From contig CM065296.1 of NCBI GenBank assembly GCA_032871835.1, forward strand, positions 50,249,288-50,313,287: DNA of 64,000 nucleotides. The letters run 5' to 3'. This document shows, piece by piece, positions 12,090 to 22,596 of this stretch (its first letter is position 1; every line of letters begins with the position of its first letter). Under the pieces are notes generated by a model that saw nothing but the letters and a program-made list of their open reading frames with translations, was not told where the DNA came from and made no database searches. Made by a program: the position numbers and the translations under genes. The DNA is from Dipteronia dyeriana. Taxonomy: Eukaryota; Streptophyta; Magnoliopsida; Sapindales; Sapindaceae.

Positions 12090-13239
12090 GATTTCTTTAT
12101 AATAACAAAAATTATATAATTAAACAATCATGATAAAGCACTTTTGAATGTTTATCTTGAATGAAATAATTCAATCATAAAATTCAACGGTGATTCAACA
12201 CCCATAAATGTCATGCCTCATTTGGGAGTTCGCACCATGTACCAGTTGGACTAGATCCCACCTAATTGTTAACATAACAACCAGCATTTTCAATTTTAGC
12301 CTTACGATTTTATTAACAATAACTCTTGGGAGGATATTAATAAGATCACATTGAGTGTGTTACCAAGTTATCGACCTTCCTTATATTCCCTCACGAATAT
12401 CCCTTATTTGGGAGTAGATATCGTAAGGAAGTATCTTGCTAAATTCCATTCATGAATACCATTTGGGGGGTTATTACTTGAAATATAAAGCTTAACTAAA
12501 CTTGGAGGCTGTAGGTGTTCCGAAACACCTTCTCCCACTCAATTGTTTAAGGCATGTGATCGAATTCCATAGAATGATTTACCAAGTTATCTTGATGCTA
12601 ATTAGATACATAAACCATTCAATGTATATTCATACCAAAAGAGATATATAAGTGGCACTCATATTCTATATGGTATGTTATCAAAAAGTGACAAACATTG
12701 CAATATTTACAAAACAGTCAAAGCCACAATTTTGGTCCGTCCTAGAAAACAAGTAAATTACATTTGTTTGTAATACAAAAACTCCTTTCTTAGCGAACAA
12801 GTCTTCATACGGCCTTCATCCGTTTTCACACCCTATGACTGCCTCCCATGGGCGTGTGCACCCCACAACACCATAAGGGGTTGTCCTGCACAACCCACAA
12901 CATCCATAGGGCTGCCATGCGCAGCCCATACCACAACAATCGTAGTTGTGTACAAACTCGCGTGCATGCTTGTTGCTATGGCACGCACGGTACCAACTTG
13001 GTCCGGTTGCTTCCGATTCTTTAAATCTTCAAATCTTCGATAATTGAATATATTTCAAAAATATTTAAAAAAATAAATTACTGCATTTTTTTTTATTACA
13101 ACAATAAAAAAAAAACTTAACAACTACTAAGAAGGAAATTATGACAACAATAGGTCACCCTTCTTGTTACAATCCCAAAACATAAATACATTAAAATACT
13201 AGGACCAAAATTTAACAATAACAAATCACATTATAAAAC

Positions 13240-13271
<32 letters not shown>

Positions 13272-13412
13272 ATACATTCCAATATAAATTTATATCGAAT
13301 ACCTAGAGTATCATCTCTTTCTAAAACATTCATATTTACAATAATAATAAAAAATAGATTCATGTATATATACATCAATTAATCAAGGGTGTAACCTGAC
13401 TCTAATACCAAT
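12090..13412 (-). other. Copia II copy 1 5' leader with PBS
   Basis: This 1.3-kb untranslated leader lies between the gag start and the 5' LTR. It holds a GC-rich patch (about 12820-13020) and an (AT)n tract (13240-13262), both at the same places as in the complete element. The primer-binding site at 13399-13410 is a one-base variant of the complement of initiator-tRNA-Met (TGGTATTAGAGT on the minus strand), two bases from the LTR. Confidence 0.8.
13240..13262. repeat. (AT)n microsatellite in copia II leader
   Basis: About 11 AT dinucleotides, followed by CACACATACATACA. It lies at the same leader position as the longer tract at 32904-32939. Confidence 0.95.
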
Positions 13413-15662
13413 TGAAGGAAAAAACTCGCGATTCAAAATGTGGTTGAAGAGTAAAATTAGGGTTTGGTATATTTTAAAAATTTTCTCTTTAAAAAGAAAG
13501 AACCTTAACCCTAGATTAATTGACGTATATTAAAAGTATCGTATTTTTTTCTCGAGATGATTGAAGTTGCACCGAATTGAATCCGTAAGATCTTCTAGTC
13601 CAATCACGAACGTGAATCAACTAGGAGTTTGTGCTCCCTTTCTTTGAATTGTATACCTAAGGATGGTAACAAACAAAAACTTTTTCCTTTTGTTAGTCAC
13701 AATAATCCTCCAAGAGAAAACCGAAGAACGTTTGGTCACATGTGAATTATCAATCTATTTGATTGAAACTCGCGTGAACCCAATTCGATTTTTGTACACA
13801 AAACCCTTTTGATGTAAAGGATACTAGTATACTATCGAAAATAAAAACGTTCCCTTTTTCTCTTCTCTTTCGCCGAATTCTACACACAACAGTTGGATGA
13901 AGTTTTTTTTTAACTATATAAGAAAAAAAAAAAACTTATCTCAAGTCAACAACAAGCCTTGACCGAATTCTAGAGTATTGAATTATTAGCTTGGATGAAT
14001 TCCTCTATAGGAATATATATAGGTGACCAAATCCTCTTCTTAGAAGGATTTACTTGGTAGGCAAGAATCCTACATCTAGAAGGATTTACTTGGTGACCAA
14101 GAATCCATTTTAAAGAGGAATTTTTTTTCCACACCAAGACTCCTAAATCCAATTCAATAGTGTATTTATTCAATAACCAATTATTTAATATAAATTAAAC
14201 TGTGATTATATCAAAACTACCTAATTTGAAAAATTGTCAATTTAGAGTTTTAATAGAAATCAAATACTTCCTAATTTGATATAGTATTTGAAACTTATCA
14301 TATTACCAACAATAATATGACTCTTGGAGACCTTCTTCAACTAGAAAAAAGATTGACTTTTAATTAAACAATTAATTAACAAATAAATAAATTAATTAAA
14401 AAAATAAAAAACAATATATAAGGCTATTATATAGGCCCTTGCCGCCAAAGCTATATAATTATGGGCCAAATATTATTTTTCTATTTTATCAAATCCATTG
14501 GACTTTAATAAAAGGTCCACATGTGAACTCGACCCATTCCTACTAAAAGAAACAAATCTACATGCCTTACCACAATTCTAATTGGACCCAATTGTAGAAT
14601 ATCAAGTGAACCTTGCATGTTCGTGCGGATTGAGGATATTGGCTGTCTATCTAAATTTAAGCTTCAACAGACATAACCTAATCATAATCAACAAATGATT
14701 CACTTAGGTCCGATCTATTAATTTTAGTTCATTCCACTAAAAACTAAAATTGAACTCTTAAATAAAGATAGAATAAGTTAATATTTCTCATTCACACCCT
14801 AGACAATCTTAATCGAGATAATGTATCCTCGTGAAGAATACCGGTAATCGTCAAGAGCTCATAGACCGCCTATAGCTCTCCTAGTTACCATATTTACTCA
14901 TGTGACCACATTTTGAACTTGGATATTTTGACTTGTCTAGAAGCCATATTTCAATAGACACTATTGAAAGTTTAATGTTAAGATTTAATATCCAGTACCT
15001 CAAAACATCCATATGATGATATTCTACTCACATTTAATAAATGAAGCCACGATGTCCATATCTATAATTGAAGTTCTCTATCGATTAACAAATGAATATC
15101 ACCAAACTGTCGATGATAGACTATGCTATATTATTATACTCATTGAAAGCTCAAATGATAACACTTGCAACCATAAGTCCATCATTTATCTCAGGATTGA
15201 GATAGACTCTCTGATTGTTCTCAAATGAAAACTTTTATCCATTGACGGTTCTAGATAATGTTTCTCACTATGATCATATTCAATGCACCTAGTGCACTAG
15301 ATTTCTTTGTCCAAAGACACCACACTTTGATAATTTTAGACTCATCATAACACATTTGATTCCACTCAAATGCTAGCAAAAGAATCTACAACCTTAATAA
15401 GGTATAAGTGTCTAACCTTTATCTTAAGTTGTGAATATTATTCAAGACTAACTAAAGAATTGTGTCTACCTCATACATATCCAGATGTACGAACAATTCT
15501 TCTTTTCTCATAGTCTTTTGACCTTATGATTATTTACTTTTGACAATTATAGTAATTAAATTATAAATGCTATAAGATTTGTTAAACCAAAAATCACTTT
15601 ATTAATATGAAAAGATTGTCAAATACATTATTACACTTTTGCTATTGAGCATAATCCTAACA
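13413..15662 (-). repeat. Copia II copy 1 5' LTR
   Basis: It runs from TGAAGGA (decayed TGTAGGG) to CCTAACA on +, 2250 bp, and is similar along its length to the LTRs at 6174-8448, 25707-27752 and 33083-35337. It abuts the PBS at its left edge, which fixes the orientation. No ORF within it is supported; the short frame 15013-15228 is a shadow repeated in all LTR copies. Confidence 0.9.
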
Positions 15663-16406
15663 GTTTGATCACAATCTCTGGTTGCTCTACACCAAAATCT
15701 GTTGTTGTACGTTTTTCTTAAGGTGTTGATTCATCTCTTGATTTTTGTTCTTTAAATTCTTCAATTACCTTGGGCTTTCTTCTTCTATAAATGTATGTTT
15801 GATTTACATACTTTGATTAGAGTTTTAGACTCTATTAAAGCTAGTTTGGACTTGATTTGAGTTATATTTTCTTAAGATCTATGTTTCCACAAGCTTATGT
15901 GTTATATTGTGCTATCTTTCTATTTAGGACTATGTGTGCTTCAACTGTTTGATTTTTTGATGACAAATTGCCTTTATATGTGCTAGGTATTTTCTTGTTG
16001 AATATATAAATGATTAGTACATTTGATTTTATATTTAAAGCTATTTTGACTTTGATTGAATATTGTGAGAAAAATATACTCTAGATATTTGCTAGAACTT
16101 TGATTGATCATATCTCATGAATCTAGCATGTTTTTGTTTGTTACTATAATCTTGAATGTGCACTTAGTGTATATGTCCTGATTCAAGTTTTTCGTTACAT
16201 GAATGATTCTAGGAATTAAATGTGCTTATAGTGTTTTACATGTTCTAGAAGTTTCATTCATGTATAGTAACTAGACTATTTTTATATTTTGAACTTACAT
16301 GCATATGTCTAGTTCCCTTAGGATATATTGATCATCATATTCTATGTAGAGTGCTCGTTGATTTTTTCATTCATTTATCACATTAGGGAGTCCTTGTAAA
16401 AGGGAT

Positions 16407-16487
16407 GAAGTCTTAGCTAGGGCATGTGGTCTGAATAGCTAAGCAAGGAGTCTTGATTAGGACATGAGGTCCGGATAATCAAGCAAG
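16407..16487. repeat. Two-copy ~40-bp tandem repeat in X copy 3
   Basis: Two adjacent units share the pattern GAGTCTTn(5)AGGnCATGnGGTC followed by GnATAnnnAAGCAAG. Confidence 0.75.
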
Positions 16488-16562
16488 AGAGACTTTCAAG
16501 AGGGAATGGTGCATTGGATAGAACGTAGACTTTTTATTGGTAGACCTAGGATATTAAGATGT

Positions 16563-16781
16563 GATGGAGTCCAATAGAGAATGTGTCATTTGTTGATCAT
16601 TCTTGAGGAATTTCCAACTTTTTAATTGCGTTGTGTAGAAGTGGAGTCCAGTAGAAAGTGTCATTTGTTGATCACTTTTGAGGAATTTCCAACCTACCAA
16701 TACAGATTGGGTAGACGTCAAATCAAATATAGAGTGTGTCATTTGTTGGTCAGTTTTTAGGAATGTCATGTCTACTTTTCA
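16563..16781. repeat. Three-copy ~76-bp tandem repeat in X copy 3
   Basis: The core GTCATTTGTTGATCA followed by TTTTGAGGAATTTCCAAC recurs at about 16589, 16663 and 16738. It gives a repetitive minus frame with three DQQMT motifs, but nothing suggests translation. Confidence 0.85.
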
Positions 16782-17848
16782 ATAATAAAAGTATTTGATG
16801 TTTGTATTTAACCCGTGGATGTTTCCTTTTAGGAGGTTTTACTACGTTAAAAAATTCTTTGTGTTAATTCTTTCTATCTCTCTTTTATACTTGTATGTGT
16901 ATGTCTGTATCTTGTTTCTCAAACTTCATTTCTAGAAGATCATTGGAAAAATATGATTGTTGTAATGTATGAAATGCAAGCACTTCATTAGATCAAAGTT
17001 ATAAATATCATTTTATTTGTACTTAGATTTATTTATATATAATCTTCTTTGATTAAGTACTTGTACATATTAAACAATATTGAGAATACAAATATTCTTT
17101 GTTTTTGTACATTTGTCTATTGTATCTTTGTAAGTTTTTGGACATTGTATCTTATTATATTCCATTTCAAACTGCAAAGTTTCACTTAGTTTATTTACAT
17201 TGTAATATTCAAAGTACAACTTATGAAATTTGTTTTGCATTGAATATATTTGTACATAAGATACATTGTTTCTTGTTATATGTTTTGTAGATTAAATTGA
17301 GCATACATGTGTTTAATTGTTTTCTCATAACAATCGTGTTAAAGGTTAATTTATATGCTCACCAAGGTTTTAACTATAGTGTTTTGACTAAAGTCTCGAA
17401 AGAGTTAGTTAACCTTTTTTAGTCTCTAACATTGTTTCGCTAGGAGGGCCTTATTAGACATTTCATGATCTTCACATTTAGGCTTGCAGAAACGACTCTA
17501 AGAGTGTCAGTAGATTTTCCTCTTTTTCTCATTGTTGCCCCACCTAAAATGGGCACACATCCTTTGAATTTCATTAATAAGGGTTTTTGGAAGGTGAAAA
17601 ATACTCATCACATAATATAGGGCAACTTGAATCACAACTTGATCTGAATACCTTGACAGTCGATATTAACGATGGTTGGAATCCAATCTTGGTAGGCTTT
17701 CTAAAGGAAAATCTTAACTTTTAGGGGAATCTTCACACGGCAAAACGAGTTTCGCTAAGAATTTAAGGAGTTGGGGTAAGATGAGCTAGATGTTGTAGCC
17801 AAATTACGAGCAAGCCATTAGCCACTCTAAACAGAATACTGCCCATTT

Positions 17849-18289
17849 TCATTGTAGTGCCACAGATATTATCTTCCTACTCCCACTACCAATGGGAATA
17901 TAAAGAATAAAGTTGGCATCTTCAACACATAAGTTTTGTTTAACAAAACGAGTTTTCCAACCACCCGACAGTGAGATAAGTTGCTCAATAGTCGTGTTAT
18001 TATCCAGATTAGGAGGCGAAAGGATCAAGAACGTAGATGGTCTCGAAATCCATTTATCCATATAGATACTAATGGAATTCCTGTCACCCACTCTCCATCT
18101 AGGACCTACCTCTAGCAAACCTTTACCCCAGATGAGACTGTTCCATGCATACGAAGCATTGGCCATTTTCTTCACGTCTAGGAAGTTGCTATATTTGAAA
18201 TAACATCCTTTCAGGATCTTACCAGCTAACGAATTCGGATTCTTGAGGAGTCTCCAACATAGTTTGGCTAGGTAGGCCCTATTAGACAT
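17849..18289 (-). pseudogene. LINE family 1 RT C-terminal region
   Basis: The frame starts MSNRAYLAKLCWRLLKNPNSL and contains the LYFKYSNFLD-like region, ASYAWNSLIWGKGLL and WRVGDRNSISIYMDKWI, standard for plant LINE ORF2 between RT and zf-RVT. It supplies the unbroken reference for the empty site of the solo LTR at 6174-8448. Confidence 0.83.
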
Positions 18290-18724
18290 TTCGAGATCGT
18301 GAAAGCTAAGGCCACCTTCACATTTAGGCTTCCATAAACGGCTCTAAGAGCACCGGTAGATTTTCCTCTTTTTCTTATTGTTGCCCACCAGAAATAAGTA
18401 CACATCCTTTGAATTTCAATAATAAGATTTTGGAAGGAGGAAAATACTCATCGCATAAGACGGGGCAACTTGAATCACGACTTTAACAAGGATTCCTTCC
18501 CCTGCCTCCGAGAGTAATTTTTCCCCCAATTATTTAATCTTCTCTCACACTCGATCCACAATATTAGTGAAAAGTGTTCTCTTACTACCCGTGAAGCAGG
18601 GAAGACCCAAATAACTTTCATGGCACTGCACTAACTTAACTCCCATAACAGAGGGGAGTCTCTCGCCATCATTTGCCGAAAAGGAGGGGCTAATACACAT
18701 GATAGATTTGTCAAGATTGAAGAC

Positions 18725-19026
18725 CTACCCCAAGGCTCTCTTGTACTCCAACATGATGATTGTGATCGCAATATAATTCACCTCATTAGCCTTGGTTAAG
18801 AGTAAGCTGTCATCCGCAAAGAAGAGGTGTGTTATGACAGGCCTTCCTCTACTACACTTGAATCCCGAAATCGCACCTCTCAAGTTAGCTTTTTGAATCA
18901 AACTTGTAAGACCTTCCGCATATAATAGGAAGAGGAATGGCGAAAGAAGGTCACCTTGCCTGAGACCTCTAGACGGCCTGATCTTCCCGCACACTTTGCC
19001 GTTAATCAGAACAGAGTAAGTGACCT
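18725..19026 (-). pseudogene. LINE family 1 reverse transcriptase core
   Basis: The frame encodes the palm region of a non-LTR RT: SRGLRQGDLLSPFLFLLYAE, then ITHLFFADDSLLLTKA with the catalytic FADD intact. The preceding thumb-side text lies in another frame up to about 19105, and an in-frame stop ends the stretch at 18725. It would carry out target-primed reverse transcription if whole, but only about 130 residues remain readable. Confidence 0.85.
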
Positions 19027-19110
19027 CATGATTAGATTAACCGTTCTCATGGAGAAGCCTAATTTCTTCATCATTCCTTTCAAATGTGCACCACTTCCAG
19101 TACTTTATTG

Positions 19111-20879
19111 ATCATGCATGGGATTAGAGAAATGTAATTTACTAAAGTAAGAATATTTTATCGAATTCTAGAAGAGATTTTTAACCAACTTTATAACTCT
19201 TCAAATTAACTTGTGTTTCGAATCTAAATATTCAGTAAGAATAGTGTGAGATATTAATTTACTAAAGTGACAAAAGTTTCAAGTCATCGTAAATATTGTA
19301 GATGGAAAAGTCTATCAAACACAGAAAAAAACAAAATGCAACAACCAAAAATCACTTTATAATCTCCTTTTTCATCATCTCTTAACCTGCAAAACTATTT
19401 GCATTTAATTCTCTCCATGCTTGCTGAGATCAGTAGTCAACACCTAAATAATACTACAATCAGAATCCCCTCTTTTTTTTTTTTTGACAAATCTTCAACC
19501 GTAATTCTAGATTCATCTAACTCTTTAATTACTTAGTTCTGACCGGTAAGGTCGATCCGGTGTAAACTCTCCATACTTGTAACACGAGGTAATGGTTTCA
19601 AATCATTTCCTTAAGAAAAAAACTCTGAATTTATATAACCCTTTACTAAGTTTTTAAATATGTCATAATAAATCAATGTTATTAACAATATGTATTTTTT
19701 TATAAATATTCATTTATTTTTGTTAACAATATATTTTAAAAAATTTGATATATTTTTGTTTACAATCAATTTCAATAAAATATGTTTAGATAAAAGTTTC
19801 AATCAGCTAATAAACCCAATCACCTAGTCATTTTTTTTTTTTTGAGATATTATCCAATTAAAGATTTGGTTGCCTTGATTCCCATACTATTGACTTCTAT
19901 GGCAATTTTCTGATCAACTGCCTAAGAATAATTGTACCTAATAATTAAAAGAAACCAAACTCTAGGAATTACTGTTTTTTTGGTGGAACTAATTTGCTCG
20001 GATAGAACGTAAATTTTTATATCTTTCAGTTTAGATTTTATTATAAGACAAATTTCGCATTCTATTCACATTAATGGGTAATGTTATACTATATAGAAGA
20101 TCTATATAGTTATATGAAAACTATTCATTAAATTCTAATCTAAGGGTCCACAAAAATCGGATTTGATAAATAGAAAAAATAAATCTTCTTTTAAATATAT
20201 TAAAAATACAATATTTGTATTGTAAAATCCCATTCTACCTAGTAAAAAAGAAAGGATCCATAAAATGTTTCTTTCTTTTAACTTACTATTTAATTTAACT
20301 GTTTATGTTTTTTTATTATTATCTAAATTTATTATTACCATACTATTTAAGTCACAATTTAAATTAATTTCATTGAAGCATCTTAAAAATTTCTAGCTCT
20401 TTTTTATAATATATATTTATATATATTATAATAATTTGAGATTTTATATAAGATAGGAGAGAGACACAAATCCATAATCTCGTTGGTGGGGGTTTAACAA
20501 TTACTTCATTGGTAGCTTATATATACATTATATTTTATAGCTTTAGACTCGTTCAAAACTTATATCTAGAATCTCAGTCATTTTCTCGGCGACAAACTTT
20601 AAATTAACTTTGGACTAATTTCTGTCTTCAACCAGATTTGGATTATTGACTCCTAGTCTTTTTACTTGATTCATGAGGTTATTGCCGATTCAAAAAGTTT
20701 TCAACAAGTACAATACGGTGCATAATCATATATCCTTATATTAATTACCTATTTACTGTTTATAACCTAAGAATTTGTCCTCGTGAGAATCTCAATCCTT
20801 AATCAAGTTCACTTTCCGGGAACTTAATTCCAGATGAGATTTGTCCTCGTGAGATTTGACCCAAGTGAGTAATGTAACA
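19111..20879. other. AT-rich stretch without recognised gene
   Basis: No ORF or element I can name. It has homopolymer T runs (about 19471-19485, 19830-19843). The stretch 19545-19605 vaguely resembles a tRNA-derived SINE head with a GAGGTAATGGTTTCAAATC B-box-like sequence, which is too weak to call. Confidence 0.5.
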
Positions 20880-21780
20880 TACCGGCAAAGAGCGGCTAGG
20901 TACAACAACTGGCATGTCCTTGGTGTAAATTTCAACTCGGGGACCCGTGATGAGAAAAGTGTCTCTCAATTCAAAAGATAGGACGGTTAGGGGTAGGCAC
21001 GGTTCGGTTCGGTTCGGTTCGGTTCGGTTGGATTTTGATCAAAACCGAACCGAACCGAAGATATCTCGGTTTACCTAAAATTGAACCGGTTTAAACCGAA
21101 TAAGGAATGAAAACTGAACCGAACCGAACTAATTATAACCGGTTCGGTTCGGTTCGGCTCAATACGGTTTTGAATTTAATGGGCCTTATGGGCTTGATGG
21201 GCTTAAATGCTTAATGAGTTTTTTTAAAATTTCTTTTTAACTTTTATGGGCCGTTGAGTTTTAATTTTGGGACCAATTTTCATAAATTGTAATTGCCCAA
21301 GTCTAAAATAAACACCAAATAAAATTTGCAATCCAAATCCAAACTCCAAATCAAAATTACAATACAAATCCAAACTTAATTTATTTTCTCAAAATCAAGA
21401 ATTGTCTCTTTGGAGCTTTGGCTGGAGCCTGGAGATGAAGAATAACATATCAAACTGGTTGAAGGAATGAAAGGTGAGGAATAAGGTTTTTTTTTATAAA
21501 TAATATAGTTGGTTTATTTGGTTCAAACCGGTTTTGGAAAAGCAAACCGGTTTGAACCGAAAACATTTCGGTTTTGTATTTCTTAAACCGGTTTAAACCG
21601 AATTGCTTATATAAACCGAACCGAACATCCATTTTTTGGTTCGGTTTTGTTCGATTCGGTTTGCTTCTGGTTTTTATGCCCACCCTAAGGGCGGCACGAT
21701 CCCTTACTAACAAATGGAAAGGACCGTACATCATAGACTGTATAGTAGGGCACAGAGCATACTCGATTGCCCAACCATGA
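20880..21780 (+). pseudogene. Ty3/gypsy pol C-terminus, interrupted by a MITE
   Basis: Left of the MITE the + strand reads RAARYNN, then after a frameshift LGDPVMRKVSLNSKD (about 20890-20979). Right of it the frame resumes with LTNKWKGPYII and GHRAYSIAQP, ending at TGA 21778-21780. This is the C-terminal segment of gypsy integrases (the LGDxVLRK ... NWEGPYxV ... GAYxL pattern). The rest of pol, to the left, is not recognisable. The antisense ORF downstream fits a Tat-lineage element. Confidence 0.75.
20988..21687. mobile_element. hAT-like MITE (700 bp)
   Basis: The ends are TAGGGGTAGGCA on the left and TGCCCACCCTA on the right, imperfect terminal inverted repeats of the TAGGGGTGGGCA type common in hAT elements. 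Flanking 8-bp sequences AGGACGGT and AGGGCGGC agree at 6 of 8 positions, the right length for a hAT target duplication. The interior is dominated by GGTTCGGTT repeats and palindromic CCGGTTTAAACCGG motifs. The overlapping Arg/Lys/Pro-rich ORFs come from that repetition. No transposase is present. Confidence 0.75.
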
Positions 21781-22596
21781 GGAGGTGTTTTGCCCCGACC
21801 ATGAAATACTTAGTTCTTGAAGAAATATTATCCTTGAAGTAGGGATGTTTTCTTAGATTTTCCTTATTTTTGTTTCCTTAGATATTTCTTAACATTTTTA
21901 GTATTTTTAACATTTTTAGCTGGTTAATCATTTTTGCATAAATTAATAAAATCCATTATGGACCAGTTTCACCTCCAAAATATTTTGTGAATATTTCAAA
22001 CAATAAATGCTAATGAATGGTCAAGACCAACATGAAAGGTCCTATAGAAAATAAACTCGAATGCTATAAAGCTGCGAAGAGCGGATAGAGAGTGCCCAGA
22101 GGCAGAAAAGGTAAAATAGCATGCCTGCCGAACTGATCTGGTGCAAAAGCACTATCAGCAATCCAGCCACCTTGAGGTTTGAGTATAACTTTACAGAGTT
22201 TACTCGACAAAACACTTTGGAAGAGCGCCGTTAGAGAAAAGCCCGGTGAGATGCATATATGTGTTGGTTAGTATATACTACCCGAACGATTCGGTAAATG
22301 TTTGTGGCAGATAAAATCAGGAGAAGTCCCATGTGACTTGTACAGGGACCTGGCTATATGATCAGGGTGAACTTCGATGTAACACTCTGGTTAAAAGAGC
22401 ATAAAAGACACTAATGTTAAGGCAACCTTGTCAGAACGCATGAAAGAAATCCTCGAAGAGAGGTCAAAAAAGCATACGTATAAGCATGATGTAAGTAATA
22501 AGCTGAATAGACTCAATAAAAGATTTCCCATTTAATTAAAATATGTACAAGTTACAAAAATACCTACAAAGGCTAAGTACATTAGAAAAAAAAAAA
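21781..22596. other. Non-coding spacer between gypsy pol and antisense ORF
   Basis: No supported gene. It probably belongs to the same gypsy element (the region between pol and the antisense ORF), but I see no LTR terminus in it. Confidence 0.45.

Larger units (their letters stand above)
9032..15662 (-). mobile_element. Copia II element, 3'-truncated copy
   Basis: The order on the minus strand is LTR (15662-13413), PBS, long leader, gag, integrase, RT. Homology to the complete element at 25707-35337 begins at about 9032, so the end of RT/RNase H and the 3' LTR are missing. Two internal deletions are visible by comparison: about 180 bp removing the zinc knuckle and protease site (near 11395) and about 85 bp near 9870. 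The right flank is GTTTG; the matching left duplication is lost. Confidence 0.9.
15663..17420 (-). repeat. X-family non-coding repeat, copy 3 (reverse orientation)
   Basis: The reverse complement aligns with X copy 2. Shared blocks are TACACCAAAAT...TGTAC and TTCAATTA...CTTGGG (15690-15775 against 56405-56500), TTTATATGTGCTAGGTATTTT (15972-15992 against about 56129-56150) and the AACCTCC motif (about 16835-16850 against 55187-55205). No coding capacity is seen. Both ends are lost: copia II lies on the left and LINE sequence on the right, and the G-run end is missing. Confidence 0.7.
17430..19110 (-). mobile_element. LINE family 1, second fragment (RT to zf-RVT)
   Basis: On the minus strand it reads from RT (about 19105) towards zf-RVT (about 17645). 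RT blocks include KKLGFSMRTVNLIMRS, GKIRPSRGLRQGDLLSPFLF and the catalytic FADDSLLL at about 18800-18823. The segment 17849-18289 matches the part of LINE 1 on the right of the solo LTR and continues without interruption across the solo-LTR site. 17430-17645 is an extra partial copy of 18265-18495, a local duplication. Truncated at both ends. Confidence 0.85.

Noticed and set aside
15013..15228. ORF recurring in all copia II LTRs (15013, 27193, 49354)
   Set aside because: It shifts and breaks between LTR copies, and LTRs of this type are non-coding. The likeness is due to shared DNA, not protein constraint.
6174..15662. Reading 6174-8448 and 13413-15662 as the two LTRs of one copia II element
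   Set aside because: 6174-8448 has its own perfect GTAGT duplication inside a LINE and continues into LINE and X sequence, not copia body. The empty site at 17850 confirms it is a separate solo LTR.
16554..16769. Protein with three DQQMT repeats
   Set aside because: It is a by-product of a non-coding tandem repeat in X, with no start context or homologue that I know.
19545..19610. tRNA-derived SINE or tRNA gene
   Set aside because: Only a loose B-box (GGTTTCAAATC) is present. A-box, ends and tail do not fit together.
20999..21030. GGTTCGGTTCGG run as interstitial telomeric or satellite repeat
   Set aside because: The unit is not the plant telomere TTTAGGG, and it lies inside a MITE with defined ends.
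21450..21780. Arg/Lys/Pro-rich ORFs as a gene
   Set aside because: They translate the repetitive MITE interior and run into gypsy pol; both strands give equally odd peptides.
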